Shown here: positions 52,589 to 60,168 of the stretch, piece after piece | How positions within the stretch are numbered: position 1 is the stretch's first letter | Layout: each line of letters starts with the position of its first letter | Assembly: GCA_016649715.1 (NCBI GenBank) | Contig: JAENXC010000009.1 | Location: 1-64,000, forward strand | DNA from: Flavobacteriaceae bacterium | Lineage (GTDB): Bacteria; Bacteroidota; Bacteroidia; Flavobacteriales; Flavobacteriaceae | Reading direction: 5' to 3' | Length of the DNA: 64,000 nucleotides | Notes under the pieces: generated by a model | Databases searched by the model: none | What the model saw: the letters and a program-made list of their open reading frames with translations, nothing else | Told to the model about the DNA's origin: nothing | Translations under genes and position numbers: made by a program

Positions 52589-52897
52589 ATGGAAACAACA
52601 ATCTACAACCGCCTGTTAATGACGCAAGATGACTACGAAATGATGGTAATGCAAATCTGGCTAAACTGGTGTGGCGAAAAAAGCAAAAACCACAAGACCC
52701 TCCAAAAAGTACTTACCTGCGTGCCGCTCTTCAACTGGTGGCAGCGTGAACTCCAAAAACTGGAGGCTCAATTTCTTATTGAAACCCAGCCATTTTTAAA
52801 CCAAATCCATGCAAAGCGCATGTATGCTGAATGGACCATTGAAATATTCAGCAAATTCTCTAAACCACTTTTAAAAACAGCCCTTAAAAATGAGTAG
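52589..52897 (+). CDS. Hypothetical phage protein
   Basis: 102 residues, rich in Trp and Leu at the N-terminus (MMVMQIWLNWCGEKSKNH), helical. No family recognised. Five bp after the ATPase gene and overlapping the next small gene by 8 bp, so translationally coupled. Confidence 0.7.
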   Translation: METTIYNRLLMTQDDYEMMVMQIWLNWCGEKSKNHKTLQKVLTCVPLFNWWQRELQKLEAQFLIETQPFLNQIHAKRMYAEWTIEIFSKFSKPLLKTALKNE

Positions 52898-53033
52898 TAC
52901 ACAACTTCAAAACCAAATAGCCGACTTGAATTTTTGGCTAAAGCACAATCAGAACCACCCGGACTATTGCCTAAAGCATCAAAAGCGGGAAAACCTAAAA
53001 CGAGAACTAATTAAACCCAGAGTAAAGCTATGA
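52890..53033 (+). CDS. 47-residue phage micro-protein
   Basis: ATG at 52890, TGA at 53031-53033. It overlaps the upstream gene by 8 bp and the next gene by 4 bp (ATGA). The product is helical with a basic C-terminus (KRENLKRELIKPRVK). The tight overlaps on both sides, typical of this operon, support translation. Function unknown. Confidence 0.6.
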   Translation: MSSTQLQNQIADLNFWLKHNQNHPDYCLKHQKRENLKRELIKPRVKL

Positions 53034-53233
53034 CCACCCAAGCAATTAGAAATTTTAATGAGGTGATCACCCGCCTTCGGTCTGCGGTTATTGCGAAAGA
53101 TACGGATAGAATTAACTCCGCAATTGCAAGAGCCAAAGACCTGCCCTGGCATTTAATCAATGACGAGCAACTTGAGGCCGACTTCCAAGAATTGGAAACT
53201 CAAGCAAAATCAATTTTAAACCCTAATAAATAA
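53030..53233 (+). CDS. Hypothetical phage protein
   Basis: 67 residues, helical, with RNFNEVITRLRSAVIAKDTDRINSAI. Overlaps the micro-gene upstream by 4 bp. No family recognised. Confidence 0.65.
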   Translation: MTTQAIRNFNEVITRLRSAVIAKDTDRINSAIARAKDLPWHLINDEQLEADFQELETQAKSILNPNK

Positions 53234-53236
53234 CAA

Positions 53237-53494
53237 ATGAAAAAAGTACACAGCAAGGTTGGCGAGGCCACCGAAACCCCACCAACACCGTTCCTCCACT
53301 TCAAGTTAGAAATAATTGAGGAAAAAGCCAACATCGAACTCCACGGAAAAGTGAAACAAATGGTGCAGGCCATTTGTAGCGCAATGGAACAAAAGCCGGA
53401 CTTAGCCCAAGTTCTAACAACGGCGGTCTTTGAATACAGCCAAGACAATGAATTAATACTAACAATCCCTCAAACCCAACAAGAAAATGGATAA
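53237..53494 (+). CDS. Hypothetical phage protein
   Basis: 85 residues with EKANIELHGKVKQMVQAICSAMEQKPDLAQVLTTA in the centre, an alpha/beta pattern. Overlaps the DUF3164 gene by 8 bp. No family recognised. Confidence 0.65.
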   Translation: MKKVHSKVGEATETPPTPFLHFKLEIIEEKANIELHGKVKQMVQAICSAMEQKPDLAQVLTTAVFEYSQDNELILTIPQTQQENG

Positions 53495-54176
53495 TGCAAT
53501 CACCCTCGACAAATTAACGCCCGAGCAAAGGGCACAGCTGGCCGCCGAGTACCAAGCAGAACAGGAAGCGGCAAAAAAGAAACAAGCAAACGACCGCGTG
53601 GCCTACAAACAACTTTCCACGGAAATGGTACCGCCCATTTTCAGCATCCTCGAAAAGCAGAGCGAACAGCTGGCTGTAACTAAGCAACGGGTTTTTGAGG
53701 CCGCGCGCGACCTTATCAAAATGAAGGAAGACGCATACGGCGTAAAGGAAGGCCAGCAGAGCCACACCTTCAGCAATGAAAAAGGGACGCAGTCCATCAC
53801 CATTGGTTACCGCGTTGTGGACGGTTGGGATGACACCCTTCCGGCCGGAATGGAAAAGGTAAAGAAATTTATTGAAGGCCGCGCAAAGGACAAATACACC
53901 CAAGAACTGGTTGACGGTATCAACCTGCTCCTGAAAAAGGATAAGAACGGAAACCTAAAAAGTAGCCGCATACTCGAGCTACAGCAATGGGCTTCAAAAA
54001 TTGGCAATAGCCTTTTGATGGACGGCGTGGCCATAATAATGGATGCCTACAAGCCGGTTAAAACCTGCTACTTCATAGATGCACGATTTGTGGACGGCAC
54101 TGGTAAGATGCAAAGCCTCCCGCTAAGCATTTCGGCGGTAGATTTTCCAATGGGAACTGAAATAAACTTCCTGTAA
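53487..54176 (+). CDS. DUF3164 family protein
   Basis: 229 residues. The family pattern is visible: an N-terminal Ala/Glu-rich helix, REARxLIxMKEDxY-like RDLIKMKEDAYGV, then SHTFSNEKGTQSITIGYRVVDGWDD, DGINLLLKKDKNGNLKSSRI and YFIDARF. DUF3164 is typical of Mu-like early regions, role unknown. Overlaps both neighbours (8 bp upstream, 1 bp downstream). Confidence 0.85.
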   Translation: MDNAITLDKLTPEQRAQLAAEYQAEQEAAKKKQANDRVAYKQLSTEMVPPIFSILEKQSEQLAVTKQRVFEAARDLIKMKEDAYGVKEGQQSHTFSNEKGTQSITIGYRVVDGWDDTLPAGMEKVKKFIEGRAKDKYTQELVDGINLLLKKDKNGNLKSSRILELQQWASKIGNSLLMDGVAIIMDAYKPVKTCYFIDARFVDGTGKMQSLPLSISAVDFPMGTEINFL

Positions 54177-54385
54177 TGGCCACACACATCCGCTGCCTTT
54201 TTTCAGATAAAGAAAACGTCATCCTCGTGAACGGCAAGTCCGTTCACAAGGATATGGACGGTGCCTGGAAAGCCCGTGAAGAGTTAACGGTACCAGAGGC
54301 AAAAGCCTTTGACGCCTTCCGCGAAACTGTAGAGAACCACTCCAAGCTTGGGGTTGAATTTGCCGAATATGCGCTTAAAAGCTAA
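54176..54385 (+). CDS. Hypothetical phage protein
   Basis: 69 residues; starts inside the stop of DUF3164 (TAATG). Acidic and helical, with CLFSDKENVILVNGKSVHKDMDGAW. No family recognised. Confidence 0.6.
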   Translation: MATHIRCLFSDKENVILVNGKSVHKDMDGAWKAREELTVPEAKAFDAFRETVENHSKLGVEFAEYALKS

Positions 54386-54397
54386 TAAATACCACTT

Positions 54398-54706
54398 ATG
54401 AGTGAAATCGCTAATAAACCCGAAACCCCAAAAACAGACCGCCGAAAGCTGTGGTCATTCTTTGACCCAAAGATAAATAAGCACATGTATATCCTGAGCC
54501 TTTGCATCCAGTACGGATGGAGCAAGACACACCCGCGCACAGGGCGAGAGGTGGCCGATCTTGGCAAACTGGACAGATGGCTGCGCGGCAAACGCAAAAG
54601 CGGCCAAAGCCCCGTTAAAAAGCCTTTAAAGGAAATGGAAAAGGGTGAACTAAGCCAAGTAATAACCGCACTTGAAAATATGGTGCTCAAAGCAAATAGC
54701 AAATGA
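54398..54706 (+). CDS. GemA-like (Mu gp16/DUF1018-like) protein
   Basis: 102 residues. The KLWSFFDPKINKHMYILSLCIQYGW start and the final SPVKKPLKEMEKGELSQVITALENMV resemble the ends of Mu GemA, which modulates host gene expression. Position in the early operon, two genes after DUF3164, also fits. Sequence match is partial, so the call is moderate. Overlaps the next gene by 4 bp. Confidence 0.55.
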   Translation: MSEIANKPETPKTDRRKLWSFFDPKINKHMYILSLCIQYGWSKTHPRTGREVADLGKLDRWLRGKRKSGQSPVKKPLKEMEKGELSQVITALENMVLKANSK

Positions 54707-54894
54707 CAATTTTCACAAATTACGCCATTGGCGATATTGTTTACTTGGTCTGTGATACCAACGCAACTCCCAGAATCATTCTTGAGATTCTTATAAAGCC
54801 AAGTGGTATTGAATATTGCCTCGGCAATGGACTGGACAATAACTGGAACTACGAAATAGAATTTTCCAAAAAAACAAAAACAAAAAATGCCTGA
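54703..54894 (+). CDS. Hypothetical phage protein
   Basis: 63 residues, beta-rich (YAIGDIVYLVCDTNATPRIILEILI), possibly an SH3-like or KOW-like barrel. Overlaps the upstream gene by 4 bp and the next by 8 bp. Confidence 0.6.
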   Translation: MTIFTNYAIGDIVYLVCDTNATPRIILEILIKPSGIEYCLGNGLDNNWNYEIEFSKKTKTKNA

Positions 54895-54988
54895 AATAAT
54901 AATAATGGCCGGCGCAATAGTGCTACTGGCGTGGATATTCCAACCCGACAATAATGATGACAACGAAGACGGATTGTCCCCAATGTAA
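54887..54988 (+). CDS. 33-residue single-TM micro-protein
   Basis: ATG at 54887, TAA at 54986-54988. Hydrophobic MPEIIIMAGAIVLLAWIFQ then an acidic tail NNDDNEDGLSP. It overlaps the upstream gene by 8 bp and the zinc-ribbon gene by 32 bp. Single TM with acidic tail; no function known. Confidence 0.5.
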   Translation: MPEIIIMAGAIVLLAWIFQPDNNDDNEDGLSPM

Positions 54989-55106
54989 CAAGTTGGTAGC
55001 CCCAATACTAAAAACCACGGGCGGTTCCGTAAACTGTGAGGAAACCGCCCTCTTTTGCCCAACGTGCAAAACCCAATTAACCGAACCCGAAATGGATTGT
55101 AGATAA
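54957..55106 (+). CDS. Zinc-ribbon micro-protein (49 residues)
   Basis: ATG at 54957 (an in-frame ATG also at 54954), TAA at 55104-55106. Two Cys-x2-Cys pairs, CPQC and CPTC, 25 residues apart, form a typical zinc ribbon. A third and fourth Cys flank them. Nucleic-acid or protein binding is likely. It overlaps the TM micro-gene in another frame. Confidence 0.6.
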   Translation: MTTKTDCPQCNKLVAPILKTTGGSVNCEETALFCPTCKTQLTEPEMDCR

Positions 55107-55118
55107 CAACTTTAAACT

Positions 55119-55370
55119 ATGGAAAATACAGAAATACATTACGAAATGACCATCTCATGCGTCCTTGCCCAATGGAATGAAAAGATTACTGGTTACAGAA
55201 CCCGAGATGGCGAGGTTCCGGAACCTCAAACAGACGCCGAGGCTTTAGACGTCGCAAAAAAAACTATTGAACGGTTTAATTCAACGCTGCGTCCCGGTGA
55301 AATAGAAAGAGAGTTACGGTGCGTACAACGCGTCGAAACCAAAGTAATTGATTTAATGGAATATAACTAA
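55119..55370 (+). CDS. Hypothetical phage protein
   Basis: 83 residues, mostly helical with EALDVAKKTIERFNSTLRPGEIERELRCV. No family recognised. Ten bp before the acyl carrier protein gene. Confidence 0.65.
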   Translation: MENTEIHYEMTISCVLAQWNEKITGYRTRDGEVPEPQTDAEALDVAKKTIERFNSTLRPGEIERELRCVQRVETKVIDLMEYN

Positions 55371-55380
55371 ACAAACCCTT

Positions 55381-55647
55381 ATGAAAACAACAAAATACGA
55401 TTTAGAACAATTTATCTACCACCACATTGTCGATGAATATAATGTTCACCCCGCCACGGTTTCCAAAGACGCAAAGCTTCAAGATGAACTTGGCATTGAC
55501 TCTTTGGACAAAGTAGAAATAAGCTGCGATATTGAAAAAAAGTTCAGCGTAACCCTCGATGATGAAGCCATAGATAACGCCACCACTTTCGGTGAATTAG
55601 TGGATGCCGCTTTTTCCTCATTTCAAAATACTGAAGATGAAAATTAA
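55381..55647 (+). CDS. Phage-encoded acyl carrier protein
   Basis: 88 residues. The phosphopantetheine site GIDSLDKVEI is clear, with Ser41 as the attachment residue, and the following IEKKFSVTLDDEAIDNATTFGELVDA matches ACP helices II-III. It is shorter at the N-terminus than chromosomal ACPs only slightly, and the acidic character is kept. It sits in the phage early operon, overlapping the MazG-like gene by 11 bp. The role, perhaps cofactor diversion, lipid modification or altered ACP-dependent enzymes, is unknown. Confidence 0.88.
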   Translation: MKTTKYDLEQFIYHHIVDEYNVHPATVSKDAKLQDELGIDSLDKVEISCDIEKKFSVTLDDEAIDNATTFGELVDAAFSSFQNTEDEN

Positions 55648-56011
55648 CGAACTATCAAAACAAATTCACGCCAACAACGTGCAAAAAGGTTTTTACGAAG
55701 GCGAAAAGAACATAGGCGAAATGCTTGCACTTGTTCATTCAGAAGTAAGCGAGGCTTTGGAGTGTGACCGAAAAGAAGAATATTTTAAGAAATATCAATA
55801 CCCATTATCAAACCTTAAACAATTACCGGACTTAACCTTTCAAATTCAGTTTTTTAATGACGTTAAGGACACTTTTGAAGATGAATTGGCGGATATAATG
55901 ATTCGAGTAATGGCTTTGGCCGCTTTTAAGAATATTGACTTAGAGTCGCATATATCCGCAAAAATGCGCTACAACTCACTTCGTGAATTTAAGCACGGCA
56001 AGAAGTACTAA
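55637..56011 (+). CDS. MazG-like NTP pyrophosphohydrolase
   Basis: 124 residues from the ATG at 55637 (MKINELSKQIHANN); the frame to 55604 lies inside the ACP gene. The metal-binding helices EMLALVHSEVSEALE and DELADIMIRVMALAAF carry the E-x2-x-E and D/E-x2-D pattern of all-alpha NTP pyrophosphohydrolases, which clear altered or alarmone nucleotides. Overlaps ACP by 11 bp. Confidence 0.75.
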   Translation: MKINELSKQIHANNVQKGFYEGEKNIGEMLALVHSEVSEALECDRKEEYFKKYQYPLSNLKQLPDLTFQIQFFNDVKDTFEDELADIMIRVMALAAFKNIDLESHISAKMRYNSLREFKHGKKY

Positions 56012-56013
56012 CA

Positions 56014-56583
56014 ATGACCCCAAAAACAACCCAATACCATATAATCTCCCACAAAACAGATGTGACGCTAAAGCTTTCCTACCGCGGCGGTTCGTTCTTT
56101 CGGATCGAGCGCGTAAAAGGGAAGATTACAGAATTACACATCAAACATCTGGGGAAGCTTATCCCCCTAAATGAGTCTGACCTTCAGGCGCATTACGCAA
56201 GCTTCCCAGATGTTACTTTAAAACCCTTGGTAAAGGAGAAAAGCCAATTCAGCAAGTTCAATGATGCGTGGTTTTTGTTTTATCAAAACTATGCCGGCAT
56301 TCCGCCAAAGTTTACCGGAACGGATGCCAATCACTTAAAACAAATCATTGCCTACCTAACCCAGATTGAAGGCTCTGAGAGCGGCGCGCTCGACCTTTGG
56401 TTTGTGCTGCTGCACAACTGGAAAAACCTTGGCGAATTTCATCAGAAAAACACCGATCTAAAATACATTAATTCATCTTTAAACAAGATTTTAAATGAAC
56501 TTAAAACCCGCAACAACGACCCCGCAGACGCATTCAAAAATGCTATGCAGAGCGACAGCGCAAGAAACTTTAAGTTTAAGTAA
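56014..56583 (+). CDS. Hypothetical phage protein
   Basis: 189 residues. A two-part protein: beta-rich start (YHIISHKTDVTLKLSYRGGSFFRIERV) then a helical half (YLTQIEGSESGALDLWFVLLHNWKNL). No family recognised; it may be involved in replication by position. The downstream gene starts before this one ends. Confidence 0.65.
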   Translation: MTPKTTQYHIISHKTDVTLKLSYRGGSFFRIERVKGKITELHIKHLGKLIPLNESDLQAHYASFPDVTLKPLVKEKSQFSKFNDAWFLFYQNYAGIPPKFTGTDANHLKQIIAYLTQIEGSESGALDLWFVLLHNWKNLGEFHQKNTDLKYINSSLNKILNELKTRNNDPADAFKNAMQSDSARNFKFK

Positions 56584-57199
56584 GGCCATCGCCACCGGTG
56601 ATGTTTCCCTTATAACCTTAGAGCGCGAGGTAAGCCTTAAAATGGCCATCAACACGCCAACCATTCGTTCCGCCTTTCGCGGTAATGACGAGGTGGCCTA
56701 TAGCGTAGCGCACGTGCTTTGCAAAAGGTTTCTTGGCTCCTTCACCTTCAGCACAAAATTAGAACCCGCACAGATTGAAGTTTTCACGATTGACACGCTC
56801 GATAAATTTCAGTACGAAAGTCTTGACGATATGGTTTTGTTTTTCAAGATGGCACGTTCCGGCACCTTCGGAACCGCAAAAAAAGGAATAGACTCAAACC
56901 TTGTTTATGGCGAATGGTTTCCAAAGTATTTGGAACTGAAAGCCATTGAGCGCGAAAAAGCTGTACAGGCCGCCCAAAAAGCCCACAGCGCAATTACCGT
57001 AAGTGAGGAAGACCTGAAAAAAGCCTACGCAAAGAAGATAGAACGCCAACGATGGGAGGCCAGAAGGGCAATGATAGACAAGCTGACCAGAAATATGGAC
57101 CGCCAAATGCTCGAGGACACAATCACCAGTTGGGAAAATGACCCCACCCGCCAAAACCTCGTCCAACTGCTTAAAATGAAACGCAAATCAATTAAATAA
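56540..57199 (+). CDS. Hypothetical phage protein
   Basis: About 219 residues from the ATG at 56540; the frame opens at 56495 but that start adds 15 low-value residues and overlaps the neighbour by 89 bp (44 bp from 56540). The middle is KRFLGSFTFSTKLEPAQIEVFTID followed by an FGTAKKGIDSNLVYGEWF stretch, and the end is a long basic helix (KAYAKKIERQRWEARRAMIDKL). I do not recognise the family. Confidence 0.65.
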   Translation: MLCRATAQETLSLSKAIATGDVSLITLEREVSLKMAINTPTIRSAFRGNDEVAYSVAHVLCKRFLGSFTFSTKLEPAQIEVFTIDTLDKFQYESLDDMVLFFKMARSGTFGTAKKGIDSNLVYGEWFPKYLELKAIEREKAVQAAQKAHSAITVSEEDLKKAYAKKIERQRWEARRAMIDKLTRNMDRQMLEDTITSWENDPTRQNLVQLLKMKRKSIK

Positions 57200-57206
57200 A
57201 ACCATT

Positions 57207-57497
57207 ATGAAAAAGTACTTCTTTAAAATAGGGATTACCTATACCGATAAAAACAAGCTATATGCCGCCGTTGGCGAATATATGAATTCAATGGACGCGC
57301 ATTTGATATTTGAAGATGTCGGCCTCACAACCTTTATTGAATTGTTGCAAGTGCACATGGCCCATTTCAACAAAGAACATTCCAGGTGTAAACCGCTTAC
57401 CCTTGACGTATGGAAATTTGACGATGAAAGCGACACGCAAGTGCAGGTTTCCGGTTGCTTCTCAGCTACAATTTACAGTGTTAAAAATGAATGGTAA
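57207..57497 (+). CDS. Hypothetical phage protein
   Basis: 96 residues, alpha/beta (KKYFFKIGITYTDKNKLYAAVGEYMNSM and FIELLQVHMAHFNKEH). No family recognised. Confidence 0.6.
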   Translation: MKKYFFKIGITYTDKNKLYAAVGEYMNSMDAHLIFEDVGLTTFIELLQVHMAHFNKEHSRCKPLTLDVWKFDDESDTQVQVSGCFSATIYSVKNEW

Positions 57498-57521
57498 AAT
57501 CTAAAATCTAATAACTATACT

Positions 57522-57848
57522 ATGAACTACTTCAAATTAAAGAGATCAACAGACAAACAGTATTACTTCGTGCTTCTGTCAAGAAACAACAAGGTAATAC
57601 TCACCTCAGAACTTTACAAAACTGAGCAGGGATTGCGAACAGGAATTAATTCCGTTCGCGCCAACGCCGGCAACCGGAACAATTATGAAATACGAAAAGC
57701 CATCAACGGGCAACCGTATTTTTTACTAAAAGCCCAAAATGGCGAAATAATAGGGAGCAGTGAAACCTACTCCAGTTCGCAACAATTAGAGAACGGCATT
57801 AAAAGCGTTCGCTTTCACGCGGGCTTGGCAAACACCGTAAAGGAATAA
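57522..57848 (+). CDS. DUF1508 (YegP-like) tandem-domain protein
   Basis: 108 residues with two DUF1508 repeats, each of the type YYFVLLSRNNKVILTSELY / YFLLKAQNGEIIGSSETY followed by a GI.SVRxxAG segment (INSVRANAG and IKSVRFHAG). Host YegP-like proteins have unknown function; a copy in a phage early operon is unusual. The 24-bp gap upstream is without feature. Confidence 0.85.
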   Translation: MNYFKLKRSTDKQYYFVLLSRNNKVILTSELYKTEQGLRTGINSVRANAGNRNNYEIRKAINGQPYFLLKAQNGEIIGSSETYSSSQQLENGIKSVRFHAGLANTVKE

Positions 57849-57850
57849 CG

Positions 57851-58024
57851 ATGGCAAACCTTCCCCTTAAACAAATAAAGGAACGCGCCACCGCCGTGAA
57901 TGCCACCTTATTGGAAATGGAATTTTCAGAATTGGAAATCCTCGACTTTTGGCAGGACTGCCTCAAAGAGGTTGACCCGGATAACAAAACGAATTTTAAA
58001 AAAATACAGCTATGCAAACAATAG
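57851..58024 (+). CDS. 57-residue phage micro-protein
   Basis: ATG at 57851, TAG at 58022-58024, two bp after the DUF1508 stop and overlapping the next gene by 13 bp. Helical, amphipathic with MANLPLKQIKERATAVNATL and EILDFWQDCLKEV. No family recognised. Confidence 0.6.
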   Translation: MANLPLKQIKERATAVNATLLEMEFSELEILDFWQDCLKEVDPDNKTNFKKIQLCKQ

Positions 58025-58215
58025 AAATACACCCATTCATTTTAATACTTGGCGCGCTTTGTATTATAGTAATGCTCGGCATATTCGTGGGCGTAATACT
58101 CTTTATGCGCGATGCAAAGTTTAAGGGCACCTTCGAGCCTCGGGACTATGATGAGGGCGATTGGCCAGAAACTTTAAAGAAGATTAAAAGGGACTTTAAA
58201 AAGGGGAAATTATGA
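58012..58215 (+). CDS. Single-TM phage protein
   Basis: 67 residues; hydrophobic helix PFILILGALCIIVMLGIFVG near the N-terminus, acidic and basic tail. Overlaps neighbours on both sides (13 and 4 bp). Could be a holin-like or superinfection-exclusion protein, but nothing proves it. Confidence 0.6.
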   Translation: MQTIEIHPFILILGALCIIVMLGIFVGVILFMRDAKFKGTFEPRDYDEGDWPETLKKIKRDFKKGKL

Positions 58216-58394
58216 GTTTAAAAGTGAAATTTTGGGCGGGTTGGATAAAACCAGAAAATACAATTTCACCTGAATGGAGAAAAAGAGCGCGGGAGGCCGA
58301 GGCCAGAGAAAGTGTTTTATTGGTTTTTGAAGTACCCAAAAGCCAAGAAACCGCAATAGTGGAATTAGTTGAAAAGAAACTTCAAAATTTGTAA
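58212..58394 (+). CDS. Hypothetical phage protein
   Basis: 60 residues, beginning SLKVKFWAGWIKPENTISPEW, basic and Glu-rich C-terminus. Overlaps the upstream gene by 4 bp. No family recognised. Confidence 0.55.
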   Translation: MSLKVKFWAGWIKPENTISPEWRKRAREAEARESVLLVFEVPKSQETAIVELVEKKLQNL

Positions 58395-58396
58395 AA

Positions 58397-58609
58397 ATGC
58401 AAACAAAAAAACAATCCTTTATAGAAGCCTGTACCAATACCGCTGTTGGATTTGGTATTTCCTTATTGTCCATCTTTATCATTCTGCCAATTTTGGGCAT
58501 CCATAGCACCCCGGGGAAGAACGTGACAATTACCCTATATTTTACGGTAATAAGCATTGGGCGCAGTTATGTTTTGAGACGGTGGTTTAATAAGAAAAGA
58601 TCATTATGA
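58397..58609 (+). CDS. Two-TM phage protein (DUF7220-like)
   Basis: 70 residues with two TM segments. The pattern ACTNTAVGFGISLLSIFI ... SIGRSYVLRRWFN (an N-terminal NTAxGF and C-terminal SxxRSYxLRRxF) is typical of a small phage membrane protein family I know as DUF7220. Overlaps the next gene by 4 bp. Confidence 0.7.
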   Translation: MQTKKQSFIEACTNTAVGFGISLLSIFIILPILGIHSTPGKNVTITLYFTVISIGRSYVLRRWFNKKRSL

Positions 58610-58791
58610 TTAAGTGGGAATATACAACGCGTTATCGTGGCAATCACGAGGTTTCTATTTCAACAATGGGAGAATTTCTAAACCAAATGGGCGCACAAGG
58701 TTGGGAATTGGTGCAAGTAATATCGAAACCCGCCCGAAATGACCCGTTTGAATTTGCTAATCATACTTTTGTATTTAAAAGAGCTAAATGA
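58606..58791 (+). CDS. DUF4177-like small protein
   Basis: 61 residues. WEYTTRYRG at the start, then MGAQGWELVQVIS and FVFKRAK at the end, the DUF4177 pattern. Role unknown; widespread in small chromosomal and phage proteins. Confidence 0.75.
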   Translation: MIKWEYTTRYRGNHEVSISTMGEFLNQMGAQGWELVQVISKPARNDPFEFANHTFVFKRAK

Positions 58792-58821
58792 TTATATTTG
58801 GTTTAAAATAATCAAAATTAA

Positions 58822-59457
58822 ATGGGCTTTTTCTTCATCTTTATTAGTCTTTTGCTATTTTTAATTGTCATTTTTCAAAGGCAAAGAAAGAAAAAAGGAA
58901 TAGATAGAAAAACCCCCGTTTTTACTTCTAAGGTAAGGCCGCCGAGTTATGACTCCAGATTTGTTCAAAACCCTATTTTTCAACTTTTGGAAAGTATGGA
59001 AATAATGACAACCACTAAAAATATTGATATTGTAATTGGTCGTTACGGGAACTGTTTAACCTTTGCATCCAAATTAGAGGCATATTGTGAAAACCCGCGT
59101 TACCCAACTGATATTTATGCGGCTTCAGATAGGTATAAAGAAATGTATTATGATAAACTGGTTACTTATGAACAGGCATATGTTTGCCAACACCCCAAAG
59201 ATCATAAATATCTTGAAGAGTTTTACCGCGCTTCACTTTTGCGATGCTTAAAAGATTCCGCAGATTTGCACCTTGGTTCTATTGATGGAATGAAGCAAAA
59301 AAAGGCCATCAATAACAGATACTCGAAAATACTCGAATTAATTCAAATGGTTGAAGATGCAATGCCTCCCTTTCGAGATGAAGATTTAAAAAAGGAATAT
59401 GAAATTGGAATGCGGAAGTTTAGAAAAGAAATCACTAACTTTATGGAAACAAATTAA
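58822..59457 (+). CDS. Membrane-anchored hypothetical phage protein
   Basis: 211 residues: TM helix (FFFIFISLLLFLIVIF) at the N-terminus with no cleavage site, basic linker (QRQRKKKGIDRK), then an approximately 140-residue helical domain including EDAMPPFRDEDLKKEYEIGM. Preceded by an AT-rich 30-bp gap and followed by a small gene. Not recognised. Confidence 0.65.
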   Translation: MGFFFIFISLLLFLIVIFQRQRKKKGIDRKTPVFTSKVRPPSYDSRFVQNPIFQLLESMEIMTTTKNIDIVIGRYGNCLTFASKLEAYCENPRYPTDIYAASDRYKEMYYDKLVTYEQAYVCQHPKDHKYLEEFYRASLLRCLKDSADLHLGSIDGMKQKKAINNRYSKILELIQMVEDAMPPFRDEDLKKEYEIGMRKFRKEITNFMETN

Positions 59458-59467
59458 AAACTCAACT

Positions 59468-59653
59468 ATGTTCAAATTAACCAAAACTCGCGAAACCAAT
59501 TTAGAGGTATTAATTAATATTGATAAAATCGATTGCTTGTTACAGCTTGAGGATGGAGATACTATGGTACTGTTGTCATCTCAAAAGAAAATATATTTAA
59601 AAGGAGATATCGAATCCAATATGGCAATATTAGGCTTAAAATCGGGTGAATAA
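59468..59653 (+). CDS. Small hypothetical phage protein
   Basis: 61 residues from the ATG at 59468; the frame to 59399 overlaps the upstream gene. Beta-rich (NLEVLINIDKIDCLLQLEDGDTMVLLSS). Its stop overlaps the start of the secreted protein gene (TAATG). Confidence 0.55.
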   Translation: MFKLTKTRETNLEVLINIDKIDCLLQLEDGDTMVLLSSQKKIYLKGDIESNMAILGLKSGE

Positions 59654-60168
59654 TGAAAAACCTACTCCTAATCCTCACCGTCCTAATTACCGCCCTAACC
59701 TTCGCCCAGGACGGCTATAAACAAACCCCGGAAACCTACCAAGCCATCACCGCCAAAGTGAGCCAACTGGATACAACAAGCGCACGGGCGTTTGCCGACA
59801 GACTGGCGGGAACCACAGACACGCAATTTGCATATCTGCAAACCAAAACCACAGCCAAGGCCACAAAGATTTACTACACCCGCACAGACTTGACCCAAAA
59901 AGAGCAAGTTGATCAAGCCGAAATGGGGTGCAGTGATTGTTTGGTGGTTTATTTCAGAAATCAACCTACAGGTTTAGTCTTTTGGCAAGTGTCTGGAGAC
60001 TTTAATGAACTCCTCCCAATGTGGCAAACCGAGTTTTTGGATACCGCCACCGCCGAAAACGCAAAAGAAAGCTACAAATACCGCGAATTGAAAGACAAAA
60101 CCACAGGCCTCGACATACGCTTTGACCACCCAAACGGAACTTGGCAAATTTATAACTGGACGAAATGA
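59653..60168 (+). CDS. Secreted phage-encoded protein
   Basis: 171 residues with a cleavable signal peptide (MKNLLLILTVLITALTFAQD). The mature part has a compact fold with KIYYTRTDLTQKEQVDQAEMGCSDCLVVYF, including Cys-x2-Cys. Expressed with the early genes, it would be a moron-like secreted product: superinfection exclusion, surface modification or host interaction are possible. No family recognised. Confidence 0.65.
   Translation: MKNLLLILTVLITALTFAQDGYKQTPETYQAITAKVSQLDTTSARAFADRLAGTTDTQFAYLQTKTTAKATKIYYTRTDLTQKEQVDQAEMGCSDCLVVYFRNQPTGLVFWQVSGDFNELLPMWQTEFLDTATAENAKESYKYRELKDKTTGLDIRFDHPNGTWQIYNWTK

Noticed and set aside
52890-53033. Long minus-strand frames across 53.5-54.0 kb and 54.4-55.1 kb
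   Set aside because: They run antisense to well-supported early phage genes with recognisable domains or tight overlaps and show no family motif; they are shadows.
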